A stretch of 64,000 bases of DNA from an uncultured Draconibacterium sp. (GCF_963674925.1 NZ_OY771647.1:1317501-1381500); one strand, 5' to 3'. Positions 33,301 to 43,200 are shown, counted from the stretch's first letter. The notes: generated from the letters alone by a model not told the origin. Made by a program: numbers and translations.

Positions 33301-34053
33301 CGCGACCAATTCCGCTCGTGGGGACTGGCGCTGCAGGCAAAAGAAGTGGGCGATTATCGCTTACTGGTGGTTCACGGAATTCCGGCAATTAACGAATCGA
33401 TGTCGTATTTCCGCAGGGCAATTACTACACGTAGTTTGTTCGAACCACTGGGGCAATCGACTTACCGCAACTTCCTGATTACCGATGATAACCTGAAGGC
33501 TTTACTCGACGAGAATAAAGTGGATGAGTACATCGTTTTCTTCCGCGACAATTATATTCAGCGCAGGGCTTCCGATTCGTCGTCGGATACCGAAAGCCAG
33601 ACTACAACACCAACAACAGCTACACAAGCAGCTGAGCCAACACCGGATGTTCAGGCTGAAAGGGCTTCGCTGGCCGATTCGCCGTACAACCAGAACATTG
33701 AAGGGCCGCACCGAATAGTGTTTGTTATTCCGGCAACAGGTGTATTTAAAGATGCCTTTATTAACGGAATTGCTGCGTATAACCAGTCGAATTTTGCCAA
33801 CTCGGGCTTTACCATCGAAGAGCAGCAGCTGGATCAGGTTCGTCAGCTCATCATTGTTAAAGGTATGGAAGATGAGGCAACGGCACGTCAGTATTTTAGT
33901 GTGGTGGTGCGCAATCGCGATCTGTTCGATCCACTCGGAACGGCTCAGTACCGTAATTTCCTGATTTCGGATGAGAACTTTGGTATTTTCCTCCGCGAGA
34001 AAAATATTACCGAATACATGGATTTCTACAAAGCGATCTATTTGGGGAATTAG
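30364..34053 (+). CDS. SprE/PorW-type TPR lipoprotein of type IX secretion
   Basis: 1229 aa. The signal peptide has a lipobox ending at Cys21 (IFAGC). The mature N-terminus (SRTFHNVTSRYNVYFNANEA) and IHSITKKPKRKKGG match the SprE/PorW family, outer-membrane lipoproteins needed for type IX secretion and gliding. TPR-like repeats run through roughly residues 140-420 and 560-700, with a low-complexity acidic linker between. Repeated beta-rich modules near 840-930, 970-1060 and 1110-1225 share an AxYNxxNFxxxxF...YRNFLIS(D) pattern. The start is TTG at 30364, which exactly precedes a canonical MKKRFLHTIFLF signal peptide; no ATG fits. The next gene is porX, another type IX secretion gene. Confidence 0.82.
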   Translation: MKKRFLHTIFLFLLVSIFAGCSTEKNTRASRTFHNVTSRYNVYFNANEAVKEGVATIEERIEDDFTRILPIYKESDPSATRMVKSDMDYAVIKCSKLIEIHSITKKPKRKKGGGSRKYQEFASQDEFNNWIDDSYLLMGKAYFYQHNFYAAIDNFSYVVRKYPDEETADEAQVWLIRAYTELERYIEANEVIQAIQSYDDFPKSLERDFAIATAFYYKKQFEYDNAIRLLDIAIDKTLWKKDKARLQYIVAQLYQELGQNEAAATAFKKVTKMNPDYTMAFNAMINSAGVFSGEGNTEDLKKQLNKMLRDKKNVDFRDQIYYALGNIFFREGNRDVAKDNYKESVATSFKNQYQRALSSITLADIYFEDLNYRGAQSYYDSAMIIIDETYPNYDNVSARYRSLTNLVDNILLVEREDSLQRVAQMSDVEREALIANLMKEEQERQRNMENVAMQDAQSQGYFRSNRYRMGMGNSGGGGWYFYNPQTVSYGRVTFQQQWGRRTLEDDWRRSNKAIVSMEEGEQMAEAEPEEQRVEDPLKKEFYTQDLPLTDSMMTVSHARIRDALYNAGKIFKSEFEDYERSAEAFEELIKRYPNNIYLLSAYFDLYDLYELLGDKEKANYYRNLIISEYPKSKFAQFLQNPNFFVEMAAKTDSMNHLYQETFRNYKQGRYQNVLSLTGQMKNMEPDTVILPKIDFMEMVANGVLTDVHNFEALLKGYLTEYPAKEPSPLANEILTLIQDSTLTDYQKLVEMGYISEEIQNEELLPENFFADDEFGGKFSYDEDLLHYFVIAYPRDEEDNIDLNRLKFDIANYNIDHYTKIDFDIETEYLDDKLAFVLVRSMTNKENALIYHGAIIRKASVFKTLQGIDYMNFVISSTNYRAVMEERSTADYMKFFVKNYSRFIRSNFSDDEMDISPEELMARAAAEDNALNERGTFVTVNAGPAGLYDTNVDTTQNFVIAVKDKNLSLRPLMRGFADFNRDQFRSWGLALQAKEVGDYRLLVVHGIPAINESMSYFRRAITTRSLFEPLGQSTYRNFLITDDNLKALLDENKVDEYIVFFRDNYIQRRASDSSSDTESQTTTPTTATQAAEPTPDVQAERASLADSPYNQNIEGPHRIVFVIPATGVFKDAFINGIAAYNQSNFANSGFTIEEQQLDQVRQLIIVKGMEDEATARQYFSVVVRNRDLFDPLGTAQYRNFLISDENFGIFLREKNITEYMDFYKAIYLGN

Positions 34054-34569
34054 TAGTTAGCGTGTTTCTGCAATAACAATCTTTTACCACTAAGTACATA
34101 AAGGCTCAAGGAGACTGAGGAGCTAAATCTACGATCAACCATAATCAGGGCGTCACCCTGAACTCGTTTCAGGGACTAAAATTTTAATAGTTGATTTCCC
34201 GGGGCGAAAGATGTTGATACAAGTTCAGCATAAGGTAATATGGACATTTAAAGTTGAGGATTCAATTTGCTTTGTACGCTTCGACTTAATTATCTAACGG
34301 ATTGAACGAGGGCTTGTGAAGAGTACCTGAGAGTGGTTAAAGTTTGTTAAGCGCATACTTTAACGGCACTCATTTTGTTCTTATCTTTAACAGATTGGAA
34401 CGAACGAAACAGAAAACGAAAAAAGAATTGTAAATGAAATGAGCATGATTTTATTAATCATTAAATTGAAAAAGAAAATGATTCAAAAAATTATGCGAAA
34501 GCGAAGCGGTTCCATGAGTTTTAAATTTTTAATTAACTCATGGGCCGGTAATTATAAAATTTAAAACGA
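34054..34569. other. 516-base gap with decayed repeats and palindromes before porX
   Basis: There is no gene here. At 34086-34115 is ACCACTAAGTACATAAAGG, related to the CTTTGTGCCTTAGTG repeat seen inverted at 36330. At 34151-34236 lies a decayed copy of the GTCATnCTGAACT palindrome (left arm 34151-34175, right-arm remnant 34216-34236). GTTAAAGT (34336-34343) pairs with ACTTTAAC (34357-34364). CCATGAGTT (34512-34520) pairs perfectly with AACTCATGG (34535-34543), 27 bases before the porX ATG. Confidence 0.55.
34512..34543. promoter_or_regulatory. Palindrome upstream of porX
   Basis: A perfect 9-bp inverted repeat CCATGAGTT / AACTCATGG with a 14-base AT-only centre, ending 26 bases before the start codon. 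It could be an operator or a hairpin in the leader. Confidence 0.4.
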
Positions 34570-36126
34570 ATGAACAAGCCAAGAATACTTTGGACAGACG
34601 ACGAAATAGATCTCTTACGCGCGCACATCATATTTTTACAGGAAAAAGGTTACGAAGTTGAAACGGCTAATAACGGTCTCGATGCGATTGAGAAAGTGGA
34701 AGCCGGTTACTTCGACATTATTTTTCTCGACGAGAATATGCCGGGTCTGACAGGTTTGGAAACGCTGACTAAAATTAAAGACCTTGCGCCCAATGTGCCG
34801 GTGGTAATGATTACCAAAAGCGAGGAGGAAAATATAATGGATGAGGCAATTGGCGCTAAAATTGCCGATTACCTGATAAAACCGGTCAATCCAAAACAGA
34901 TATTGCTGACACTGAAAAAGAACATCGATCAGAAACGCCTGGTTACCGAACAAACCACATCGAAATACCAGATGCAGTTTGCCCAGATCGGGATGAAACT
35001 AAACGACCGGCTGACTTTTGATGAATGGAAGGATATTTACCGTAAGTTGGTGTACTGGGAACTGGAGTTGAGCGAGTCGGAAGATTCGGCCATGGACCAG
35101 GTTCTTTCGATGCAAAAAGAGGAGGCCAATAAGGCTTTTTTCCGGTTTATAAAAGAGAACTACCAGGATTGGTTTACCCGGGATTTTGAAGACCGCCCGA
35201 TGTTGTCGCCCGATATCTTTAAACACAAGGTTTTTCCACACCTCAACGAAGGAAAAAAAACTTTTGTATTGGTGGTGGATAATTTGCGTTACGATCAGTG
35301 GCGGATATTTAGCCCCGAGATAAATAACTATTTCCGCACGGTAACGGAAGACCTGTATTGTGGAATTTTGCCTACAGCTACCATGTATGCCCGTAATGCC
35401 ATGTTTGCCGGTTTAATGCCATCAGAAATTGAAAAGTTGTACCCGCAATTGTGGCTCGACGACGATAACGAAGGCTATAAAAACCGTAACGAAGAGGAAC
35501 TAGTGCGTAAACAACTGGAACGTTTTTCGCGTAAAGAGAGCCTGTATTTCGAAAAAGGATCGGGAGCTAAAAAGGAGCGCTGGGTAACCGATAATCTGAA
35601 TAATATTTTGAAAAGCGATCTTTCGGTGATGGTGGTGAATTTTGTGGATATGATTTCGCATGCCCGCACCGAAATGGATATGATTCGCGAGTTGGCCAAC
35701 AACGAAAAAGCGTATCGTTCGCTAACCTTAAGCTGGTTTAAAAACTCGTCGTTGCTGGAGTTATTAAAGTCGCTTGCTGATGAAGACATTCGAGTGGTAA
35801 TTACTACCGACCACGGTGCTATTCGTGTTGATAATGCGGTGAAAATTATTGGCGATCGCGAAACCAATACCAACCTGCGTTACAAACTGGGTAAAAATCT
35901 GAACTTCAAATCGAAGAATGTGTTTGAGATTCGCGACCCGCGGAGCATTTATCTGCCATCGCGAAATGTGAGTACCAGCTATGTTTTTGCGCAGGGAACC
36001 GACTTTTTTGCTTATCCGAATAACTACAATTATTACGCTAATTATTATAAAGATACGTTCCAGCACGGCGGTATTTCTATGGAGGAATTGATTATTCCGG
36101 TGGTTACTCTCGATCCTAAAAAGTAG
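34570..36126 (+). CDS. porX: PorX: response regulator with PglZ domain
   Basis: 518 aa. Residues 1-125 are a receiver domain: acidic pair D10-D11, phosphoacceptor D54 (FLDENMPG), T82 and K104. Residues about 200-518 are a PglZ domain of the alkaline-phosphatase superfamily, with the metal-ligand motifs VLVVDNLRYDQW, TATMYARNAMF, VNFVDMISHAR and ITTDHGAIRV. PorX controls type IX secretion in Porphyromonas together with the kinase PorY, and its PglZ domain has been reported to hydrolyse nucleotide phosphodiesters. It follows the SprE/PorW gene on the same strand. No kinase is adjacent; a possible PorY is encoded at 61786-62967. Confidence 0.93.
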   Translation: MNKPRILWTDDEIDLLRAHIIFLQEKGYEVETANNGLDAIEKVEAGYFDIIFLDENMPGLTGLETLTKIKDLAPNVPVVMITKSEEENIMDEAIGAKIADYLIKPVNPKQILLTLKKNIDQKRLVTEQTTSKYQMQFAQIGMKLNDRLTFDEWKDIYRKLVYWELELSESEDSAMDQVLSMQKEEANKAFFRFIKENYQDWFTRDFEDRPMLSPDIFKHKVFPHLNEGKKTFVLVVDNLRYDQWRIFSPEINNYFRTVTEDLYCGILPTATMYARNAMFAGLMPSEIEKLYPQLWLDDDNEGYKNRNEEELVRKQLERFSRKESLYFEKGSGAKKERWVTDNLNNILKSDLSVMVVNFVDMISHARTEMDMIRELANNEKAYRSLTLSWFKNSSLLELLKSLADEDIRVVITTDHGAIRVDNAVKIIGDRETNTNLRYKLGKNLNFKSKNVFEIRDPRSIYLPSRNVSTSYVFAQGTDFFAYPNNYNYYANYYKDTFQHGGISMEELIIPVVTLDPKK

Positions 36127-36159
36127 TTTTAAACACGAAGCTCACTTATAGAAATCTCG

Positions 36160-36352
36160 AATGATGATTAACGATTTTTGATTGCAGAACCGGGAGAAAA
36201 GTAAACAGTTTTCAGTGACAGTTAACAGTTTTGCAATTTCGCTAGAGAACAATCTAGCTGCGGTCAGCAAAGGCTTAAGTTAAGAAACAATCTAATGTGA
36301 CCTATGTGTCCAATATGTTTCTAATCTTTGTGCCTTAGTGTCTTTGTGTTTC
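36160..36352. repeat. Composite degenerate intergenic repeat, copy 2
   Basis: Same block order as at 23363-23645: GATTAACGATTTTTGATT, then GGGAGAAAAGTAAACAGTTTTCAGT (about 20 bases conserved), then CTATGTGTCCAATATG, then CTTTGTGCCTTAGTGTCTTTGTG. It fills the space between porX and the convergent DUF89 gene. No terminator is evident apart from this. Confidence 0.6.
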
Positions 36353-37199
36353 AACTCGTGCTTCGTTTTACCACAAAGTCTCCTTTTTCGGCACCAACCT
36401 TTTGACCTATAACAGGGCATTTTATCATCAGCAGGTAAAACAGGCGCGGATCGTTTTCATCCATCAATCCTTCAAAATTTCCCATACCTTTTGAAATGAT
36501 GAGGTCGGCCGAGCGATAGATTTCCAGAAACTCTTTGCTTACCCGGTGCAGCAAGGTTGACGGCGTATTATCGCCATTTGTGATTAACGAAGCAACTTCG
36601 TGCAGACCTACTTCATGGGCTTCTTTTAAGGTAGCATCGTTTAAAACGGGCTGGCCGCGAACGGCAAATATTACATTCGCGTGCCCGATGGTTTCCAGGA
36701 AGAGTTTGTCCATTACAATTTCGCCGCAGTTATCGCCGAGGTACAAAATGGTTTTAGCTTTTTTTATTTCGGCTTTTAAAGCTTCCGAATCATCAATGGC
36801 AAAATGGGTTTGAAAGACCTTATCAATTGTTTCATCTACATCAAAATGATGCGTTGGGCCAAAATCGATAATGTTTCCGGCAATGGCGTAACGCAATGCA
36901 GTGTCAAATTTATCAACGGACGTTTCTACCTTTGTTCTGAATTCGCTGTAACGACTCAACAATGCCTGGTTGCTTTCTTCTTTTTCAGCGCTATACGGAT
37001 CTTTTATATCCGATTCTTTCGCCAGTTCCCTTAAAATATTGCTGGTAATTTCGGGCGAAAAACTTTTGTCGAGGTCAATGCCGGCAATGGTTGAAATGGC
37101 CTGACTCACAATCTTATTTCGTTTTTCCTCTGCAATTTCGTATTTGTCCATACGTTTTTGCAGTGCTTTTACCTGGCAGATTAGGCATTCGTAGTTCAT
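36351..37199 (-). CDS. DUF89/ARMT1-family metal-dependent phosphatase
   Basis: 282 aa. It has an N-terminal CLIC Cys pair (residues 5-8) and the family motifs LGDNCGEIVMDKLFLE (Asp-Asn-x-Gly-Glu metal site) and LIISKGMGNFEGL. DUF89 proteins with the CxxC belong to the bacterial/archaeal subfamily of damage-control phosphatases that remove phosphate from overoxidised or side-product metabolites; the exact substrate here is unknown. It stands between repeat DNA and the Mla genes. Confidence 0.82.
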   Translation of the reverse strand: MNYECLICQVKALQKRMDKYEIAEEKRNKIVSQAISTIAGIDLDKSFSPEITSNILRELAKESDIKDPYSAEKEESNQALLSRYSEFRTKVETSVDKFDTALRYAIAGNIIDFGPTHHFDVDETIDKVFQTHFAIDDSEALKAEIKKAKTILYLGDNCGEIVMDKLFLETIGHANVIFAVRGQPVLNDATLKEAHEVGLHEVASLITNGDNTPSTLLHRVSKEFLEIYRSADLIISKGMGNFEGLMDENDPRLFYLLMIKCPVIGQKVGAEKGDFVVKRSTS

Positions 37200-37332
37200 G
37201 CTAAAAAAGTTTGAAGCCGGAAGTCAGAAGACAGAAGTTCTGGTTCCGAATTTTTTGGTAAAAGTAAAAGAAGTTTTTGTTTTGCAATATGAACTAATGA
37301 TTATTAAGAGTTGCAGTATAGTGTATTTTACA

Positions 37333-38088
37333 CTACTGCCCCTTCTTCATTTGCGCATAAAGTTTATTGGCAAAAATAAAATCATCCAGTTTTTGGTTCC
37401 CCGAATCCAGGATTTCGTTTTTGGTGCCTTCCCATTCCTTTTCGCCATGCGAAATAAACAGCACCGACTCGCCAATTTCTATCACCGAGTTCATGTCGTG
37501 TGTGTTAATAATGGTGGTCATCTGAAATTCTTTGGTAAGTGTTTGAATGAGTTGATCGATAACCGTTGCTGTTTCGGGATCGAGGCCCGAGTTGGGTTCG
37601 TCGCAAAACAGGTACTTCGGATTCAACGCAATGGCGCGCGCAATGGCAACACGTTTTTGCATTCCGCCGCTTATTTCGCTGGGCGAGAGTTTAAAAGCCT
37701 GCTGGTCGATATTTACGTGATCAAGGCAAAATTCAACACGCTTTTGTTTTTCGGCTGAGCTCATTTCGGTAAACATATCGAGCGGAAAGCGCACATTGCC
37801 TTCAACAGAAATGCTATCAAACAAGGCTCCGCCCTGAAAAACCATTCCCACTTCGCGGCGCAGAATTTTTCGTTCCTTTTGATTCATCAGGGTGAAATTG
37901 CGGTCGTTGTACCAGATCTCTCCACTGTCAACCTCAAAAAGTCCCAGTGTGGATTTTAGCAAAACCGTTTTCCCCGAACCGCTTCGGCCAATAATCAGGT
38001 TGGTTTTTCCCTGCTCAAATACGGTTGAAATGCTTTTCAGAACCGTATTCCCGTCAAAGGTTTTTACTATGTTTTTAAGTGTAATCAT
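37333..38088 (-). CDS. mlaF: MlaF-like ABC transporter ATPase
   Basis: 251 aa. Walker A GRSGSGKTVLL, the signature SGGMQKRVAIARAIA, Walker B YLFCDEPNSGLDP and the switch His in NTHDMNS. The FQGGALFDSISVEGNV segment is typical of MlaF (Ttg2A), the ATPase for phospholipid transport between inner and outer membranes. Its ATG overlaps the stop of the permease gene by 4 bases. The substrate-binding MlaD (MCE) gene is not next to it in this window. Confidence 0.88.
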   Translation of the reverse strand: MITLKNIVKTFDGNTVLKSISTVFEQGKTNLIIGRSGSGKTVLLKSTLGLFEVDSGEIWYNDRNFTLMNQKERKILRREVGMVFQGGALFDSISVEGNVRFPLDMFTEMSSAEKQKRVEFCLDHVNIDQQAFKLSPSEISGGMQKRVAIARAIALNPKYLFCDEPNSGLDPETATVIDQLIQTLTKEFQMTTIINTHDMNSVIEIGESVLFISHGEKEWEGTKNEILDSGNQKLDDFIFANKLYAQMKKGQ

Positions 38089-38825
38089 GTTAATAGCAGG
38101 CGGGTTAATATTAAGTCGAAAAACAGGATGAGAATATTGGTATTTACTACAGCTTTTGTACTGGCTTTACCTACCTCGAGTGCGCCGCCCTGCACGTAAT
38201 AACCAAAATAGGCCGGCACCGAAGCCACCAGAAATCCGAAAAACAGTGATTTTATTATCGAGAAAGTAATGTAATAAGGGTAAAACAACCACTGGATACC
38301 GGCAATATAATCCGGAATAGATATTACCCCTGCAATTGGCCCTGTTACCATACCGCCCAGCAAACCAAAAAATACACTGATGATATACAAAAACGGAAAG
38401 ACAAAAACCACTGCAATAATCTTTGGAAGAATAAGGTAGCTTGCCGAGTTGACGCCCATAATTTCCAGTGAATCAATTTGCTCGGTAACACGCATGGTGC
38501 CTATTTCGGATGTAATATTTGAACCCACTTTTCCGGCCATAATCAGCGCCAGCATGGTTGACGAGAATTCGAGCAAAAGTGTATCGCGTGTACCCAAACC
38601 TACCAGTTCAACAGGGTAAAGTGGGTTTGCCATACTATAGGCGAACTGGATGGTCATAATTCCGCCAATAAAAATCGAAATGATAATTACGATTCCCACT
38701 GAGTTTACGCCCAGGTTATCGATCTCGTGAAAAAGTTGCCTGAAATACAGCTTGTGTTTCTCGGGTCGTGCAAAAACCCGTTTCAGCATTGCAAAATAAC
38801 GGCCTATATGAAAGAAAAACCCCAT
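38085..38825 (-). CDS. mlaE: MlaE-like permease
   Basis: 246 aa with about five membrane helices. GLGTRDTLLLEFSSTMLALIMAGKVGSNITSEIGTMR (quoted in parts: LIMAGKVG, ITSEIGTMR) and EQIDSLEIMGVNSASYLILP are the MlaE/YrbE family signature. It works with MlaF in lipid transport at the inner membrane. The gene is divergent from manC, with 166 bases between. Confidence 0.88.
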   Translation of the reverse strand: MGFFFHIGRYFAMLKRVFARPEKHKLYFRQLFHEIDNLGVNSVGIVIIISIFIGGIMTIQFAYSMANPLYPVELVGLGTRDTLLLEFSSTMLALIMAGKVGSNITSEIGTMRVTEQIDSLEIMGVNSASYLILPKIIAVVFVFPFLYIISVFFGLLGGMVTGPIAGVISIPDYIAGIQWLFYPYYITFSIIKSLFFGFLVASVPAYFGYYVQGGALEVGKASTKAVVNTNILILFFDLILTRLLLT

Positions 38826-38991
38826 TGTTTTAAGTTTCTTGCTAATGTAATCGGCTAAAATTACAACTTAATAACCGGAAACAAAATTTTTATGAATTTG
38901 AATCGGGCTAAGGCAAGAATAACAAAATAATTCTGTATTTTCAAAGTTACAATCTCAGGGAAGATTGATATTAAGAACAAAACACAGACAG

Positions 38992-40080
38992 ATGGCTAAC
39001 AATTTTTGTGTGATAATGGCAGGTGGTGTAGGAAGTCGTTTTTGGCCACTTAGCCGCACAGCACGCCCAAAACAATTTTTAGATATACTAGGAACAGGGA
39101 AAACATTTATTCAACAGGCATACGAGCGGTTTCAGGAGATTGTACCCAAAGAGAATTTTATTGTTGTTACAAACGCATTGTATAAAGATCTGGTAAAATC
39201 GCAGCTTCCGGAGCTTCACGATGAACAGATCCTGCTGGAACCCCTGCGACGCAATACCGCACCATGTTTGGCTTATGCAGCCAATAAAATTGCGCTCATC
39301 GATCCGGAGGCCAATATCATAGTAACACCATCCGATCATTTGATTTTGAAAGAGGAGGAGTTTAAAAGGCAAGTCCGAAACGGGCTTGAGTTCGTATCTG
39401 AAAAGCCAGCTTTGCTAACACTGGGTATTAAGCCAAACCGCCCCGAAACAGGTTATGGTTATATTCAGGTGAAACGAAAAAAGGAGTTTAATGATCTGGA
39501 CAACCTTTATAAAGTAAAAACCTTCACGGAAAAGCCCAACGAAGAAATGGCGAAGATTTTTATCGAAAGTGGAGAGTTTTACTGGAACTCGGGAATTTTT
39601 ATTTCGTCGTTATCTACCATGCTCGAGTCGCTGCAGCAGCATTTAACCGAAATTGCCCTGAAATTTGAACATGGCCGCAGCAAAATGAACACATCGAGTG
39701 AGGAACCTTTTATACGGAAAACATACTCCGAGTGTCAGGCTATATCAATTGATTATGGTATTATGGAAAAGGCAAAAAATGTGTATGTGTTAACAGCCGA
39801 TTTTGGATGGAGCGACCTGGGAACCTGGAGTTCGTTATACGAAAACAAAGAAAAAGATGAAGAGGGCAATGTAATTCGGGCAGATAATGTGATGTTGTAT
39901 GATACCGAAAACTGCATTGTAGATATTTCGAAAAACAAAATGGCAGTAATTCAAGGACTTGATGGTTTTATTATTGCCGAGCGAAACGATACTTTAATGA
40001 TTTGCCGGCGCGAAGATGAAGATCAGATAAAGAAGTTTGTTACCGATGTACGAATTCAGAAGGGCGATTCGCTGGTATAA
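38992..40080 (+). CDS. manC: Mannose-1-phosphate guanylyltransferase (single-domain)
   Basis: Makes GDP-mannose from mannose 1-phosphate and GTP for surface polysaccharides. 362 aa from ATG 38992, which gives the natural start MANNFCVIMAGGVGSRFWPLSR; the signature GGxGSRxWPxSR...PKQF is complete. FTEKPN and FYWNSGIFIS are also family motifs. It ends after the beta-helix domain and lacks the C-terminal isomerase cupin of bifunctional ManC/AlgA. It ends at a terminator shared with the efflux operon. Confidence 0.92.
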   Translation: MANNFCVIMAGGVGSRFWPLSRTARPKQFLDILGTGKTFIQQAYERFQEIVPKENFIVVTNALYKDLVKSQLPELHDEQILLEPLRRNTAPCLAYAANKIALIDPEANIIVTPSDHLILKEEEFKRQVRNGLEFVSEKPALLTLGIKPNRPETGYGYIQVKRKKEFNDLDNLYKVKTFTEKPNEEMAKIFIESGEFYWNSGIFISSLSTMLESLQQHLTEIALKFEHGRSKMNTSSEEPFIRKTYSECQAISIDYGIMEKAKNVYVLTADFGWSDLGTWSSLYENKEKDEEGNVIRADNVMLYDTENCIVDISKNKMAVIQGLDGFIIAERNDTLMICRREDEDQIKKFVTDVRIQKGDSLV

Positions 40081-40181
40081 CATTATAAATTAACGACACG
40101 CAGATAATCCAGATCGAAGGGGACTAATAGGATCTGGTCGGGGATAATTAGTGTAATTCGAAGGAAATTTATTGCGATAAA

Positions 40182-40213
40182 AAAACGGGTAGCCATTTTT
40201 GACTACCCGTTTT
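40182..40213. terminator. Bidirectional terminator between manC and the efflux operon
   Basis: AAAACGGGTAG (40182-40192) pairs perfectly with CTACCCGTTTT (40203-40213), with A- and T-rich flanks; it serves both convergent transcripts. Confidence 0.8.
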
Positions 40214-40230
40214 CTGTTAAAAGCACCGGT

Positions 40231-43200
40231 TTATTCCGATACTTCCGGTTTTTTCGGCATATTGTCTTCCGGCAAATTACCGGTCCATTTTTTTATACTG
40301 TAGTTAATCCGGATGGTAATCATATACATCACCGGAGAAATTAACAGCGTTAAGAAAGTGGCAAAGGTAAGACCAAATATTACAGTCCACGACATTGGCC
40401 CCCAGAACGCTACACTTTCGCCACCAACCGATATCTGCGGATCGAAGCGCGAGTACAGCGTAAAGAAGTTAAAGTTTAAGCCAACGGCCAGCGGCAGCAA
40501 ACCTAACACTGTAGTAATTGCTGTTAGCAATACAGGGCGTAAACGGGTTTTCCCGGCTTCTACCAGCGCATCAATCTGAACCTGTTTTGGTAAGAAAGCT
40601 TTTTCTGAATAGCCGAGTTCTTCACGTTTGCGCTGCCGGGTCAGGTCAATGTAGTCGATTAGTACAATACCGTTGTTTACCACAATCCCCGCCAGCGAAA
40701 TAATTCCAATACCCGTCATAATTACTACAAACTCCATCTGAAAGATTCCCAATCCAAGGAATACACCAATGGTGCTGAACAAAACGGTGGCAATAATAAT
40801 TGCCGGGCGGATAAAGGAGTTAAACTGTGTAACCATAATAATCATAATCATGGCCACGGCGATAATCAATGCATAAATCAGGAACTCCATACTTTCGGCC
40901 TGTTCTTTTTGCTCGCCCGAAAACTCGTAGGTATAACCCTCAGGCATTTCATAATCTTCAAGAAGCTGTTCAATACGACTGTTAATTTCGTTGGCATTAT
41001 AGCCTTCCATAACCCCCGATGTAATGGAAATTACACGTTTGTTGTCAATCCTGCTGATTTTATCATACGAAGTGGAATACTTGAACGATGCTACCGACGA
41101 AATAGGAATTTTGCTATCGTTAACCGGAATTTTCTGGTTCATTAAAGTAGAAACATCGTTGCGGTATTTTTCATCCAATCGAACAAAAATATCGTATTCA
41201 TCCTCGCCATCTTTAAACTGACTGGCTTCGTAACCATAAATCGAATTCCGGAATGCCATAGCAATTTGTTGGGTCGAAAGCTCGTATAAACGTGCCTGTT
41301 CGCGATCAACCTGAATAAGCATCTCGGGTTGGTTGGTGTTAATATTGAGTTGCAATTCGTCAATTCCCGGAATATTGTCTTCTTCAATAATTCGCATAAA
41401 ATCGTCAGTGATATGGATAAGCTGATCGAACTCATCGCCTGACACATCAATACTAACCGGATCTCCTGTTGGCGGTCCCTGATCATCCTTTTCTACGAAA
41501 ATTTTTGCACCAACAAAGCCGTCAAGATTTTTGGCAATATCCTGCATAACAATCGCTGTGTTGATGCCATCGCGCAGTTTGTATTCAACAAACGATACAG
41601 AAGTGAGCGATTTATTCGGGCTTTCCTCATTATTCGAGAACATGCCACCACTCATACCAACACCAACATTGGTAGTAACCGATTTCACAATGTGATTAAC
41701 CGGTTTAATCGTTTCTTTTATAATATTTTCCACCTCGCGCGAAACTTCATCGGTTCTTTCAATCGAAGTTCCCAGCGGCAATTCTGTGGTAACAAAAATG
41801 GTTGTTGGATCGGTACTCGGAAAGGTAACCACTTTGGGATTGCTTACGAAGAAATAAAAATAGATAGAAAATATTAGCAATAAAGTAGTTCCGCCAAAGT
41901 AAATGTAAGGCCATGGTCCGGTTAATGCATGCCTCAATTGATTGGTATACATTTTCTCGAGCCAAACCAGAAACTTAGTTTGAAACCAGCGTGCCACCGG
42001 TCTTAACACAAACAAATTGGCTATCATTAAAAAGGCTACGGTTGCCAATAGATTTCCCAATAAGAAAATTTTGGCCACGTAAAACAAGACGGAGATACCG
42101 GCAAATATTGCAGCATTTCGCAACACTTTTTTCACATTGGCTTTCCGGTTTATATCATCCACTTTCATAAAGGATGAAATAAACGCCGGATTAATTATAA
42201 GTGCCACAAACAGGGATGAGGCTAGTACCACGATTAATGTTTGCGGTAATATTTTCATAAACTCACCAATAATACCTTCCCACGCCAGTAGCGGGAAGAA
42301 AGCGGCAAGTGTAGTTAATGTTGACGAAATGATGGGGAAGGCAATTTCGCTTACCCCTTGTTTGGTGGCTTTTTGTAAGGGATTTCCCTCGCTTAGGAGT
42401 CGGTATACATTTTCAACCACAACAATGGCATTGTCTACCAGCATACCCAGTGCAAGTATCAGTCCGTAAAGCACCATGGAGTTTAAGGTAATTCCGCTTT
42501 GCTGCAGAATAACAAACGACAGGAACATGGACAATGGAATGGCCAAACCGGCAAAAAGTGCGTTACGGAAACCCAGGAACAGGAATAGTATAAAAGTTAC
42601 CAGGATCATTCCCAGAATAATACTGTTTTCGAGGTTCGAAATGGTATCTTCAATGTATACGGTCATGTCGTCGGTAACAACTACATCAAGGTCTTTGGGA
42701 ATTTGGCCACGTGCTTTTAGCTGGTCAATTGCATTGATAACATTTTGCGAAGCAGCAAGGATGTTCTCTCCCGATTTTTTGGTAACCGACAAGGTAAGTA
42801 CCGGTTGGTCGTTCAGGCGGGCAATCGTTGCCTGTTCTTTATAGCCGTCAACTACGGTTGCCACGTCGCGGATATAGACCGGTTTGCCCATGTTTACCTT
42901 AATAATGGTATTGGCAATTTGATCGATACTTGTATAATTGGCATCGGTACGAATGGTACGGCGGGTTTGGTCGGCAGTAAACTGTCCGGCTCCCATGCTG
43001 ATGTTTTCCAACTGAATGGCGAAAGCCACATCTTCAAAAGTTAGCCCAACAGCATCGAGTTTATATGGATCGATGTTAATCTGGATTTCGCGTTCTTCAA
43101 TACCCCGAATGTTGGCTTCTGATATTTCCTTGAAGCCTTCAAATTCGTCCTGCATTATCTCTGCATACTTTTTCAGGTCGCGCATGTTGTATTCGCCCGA

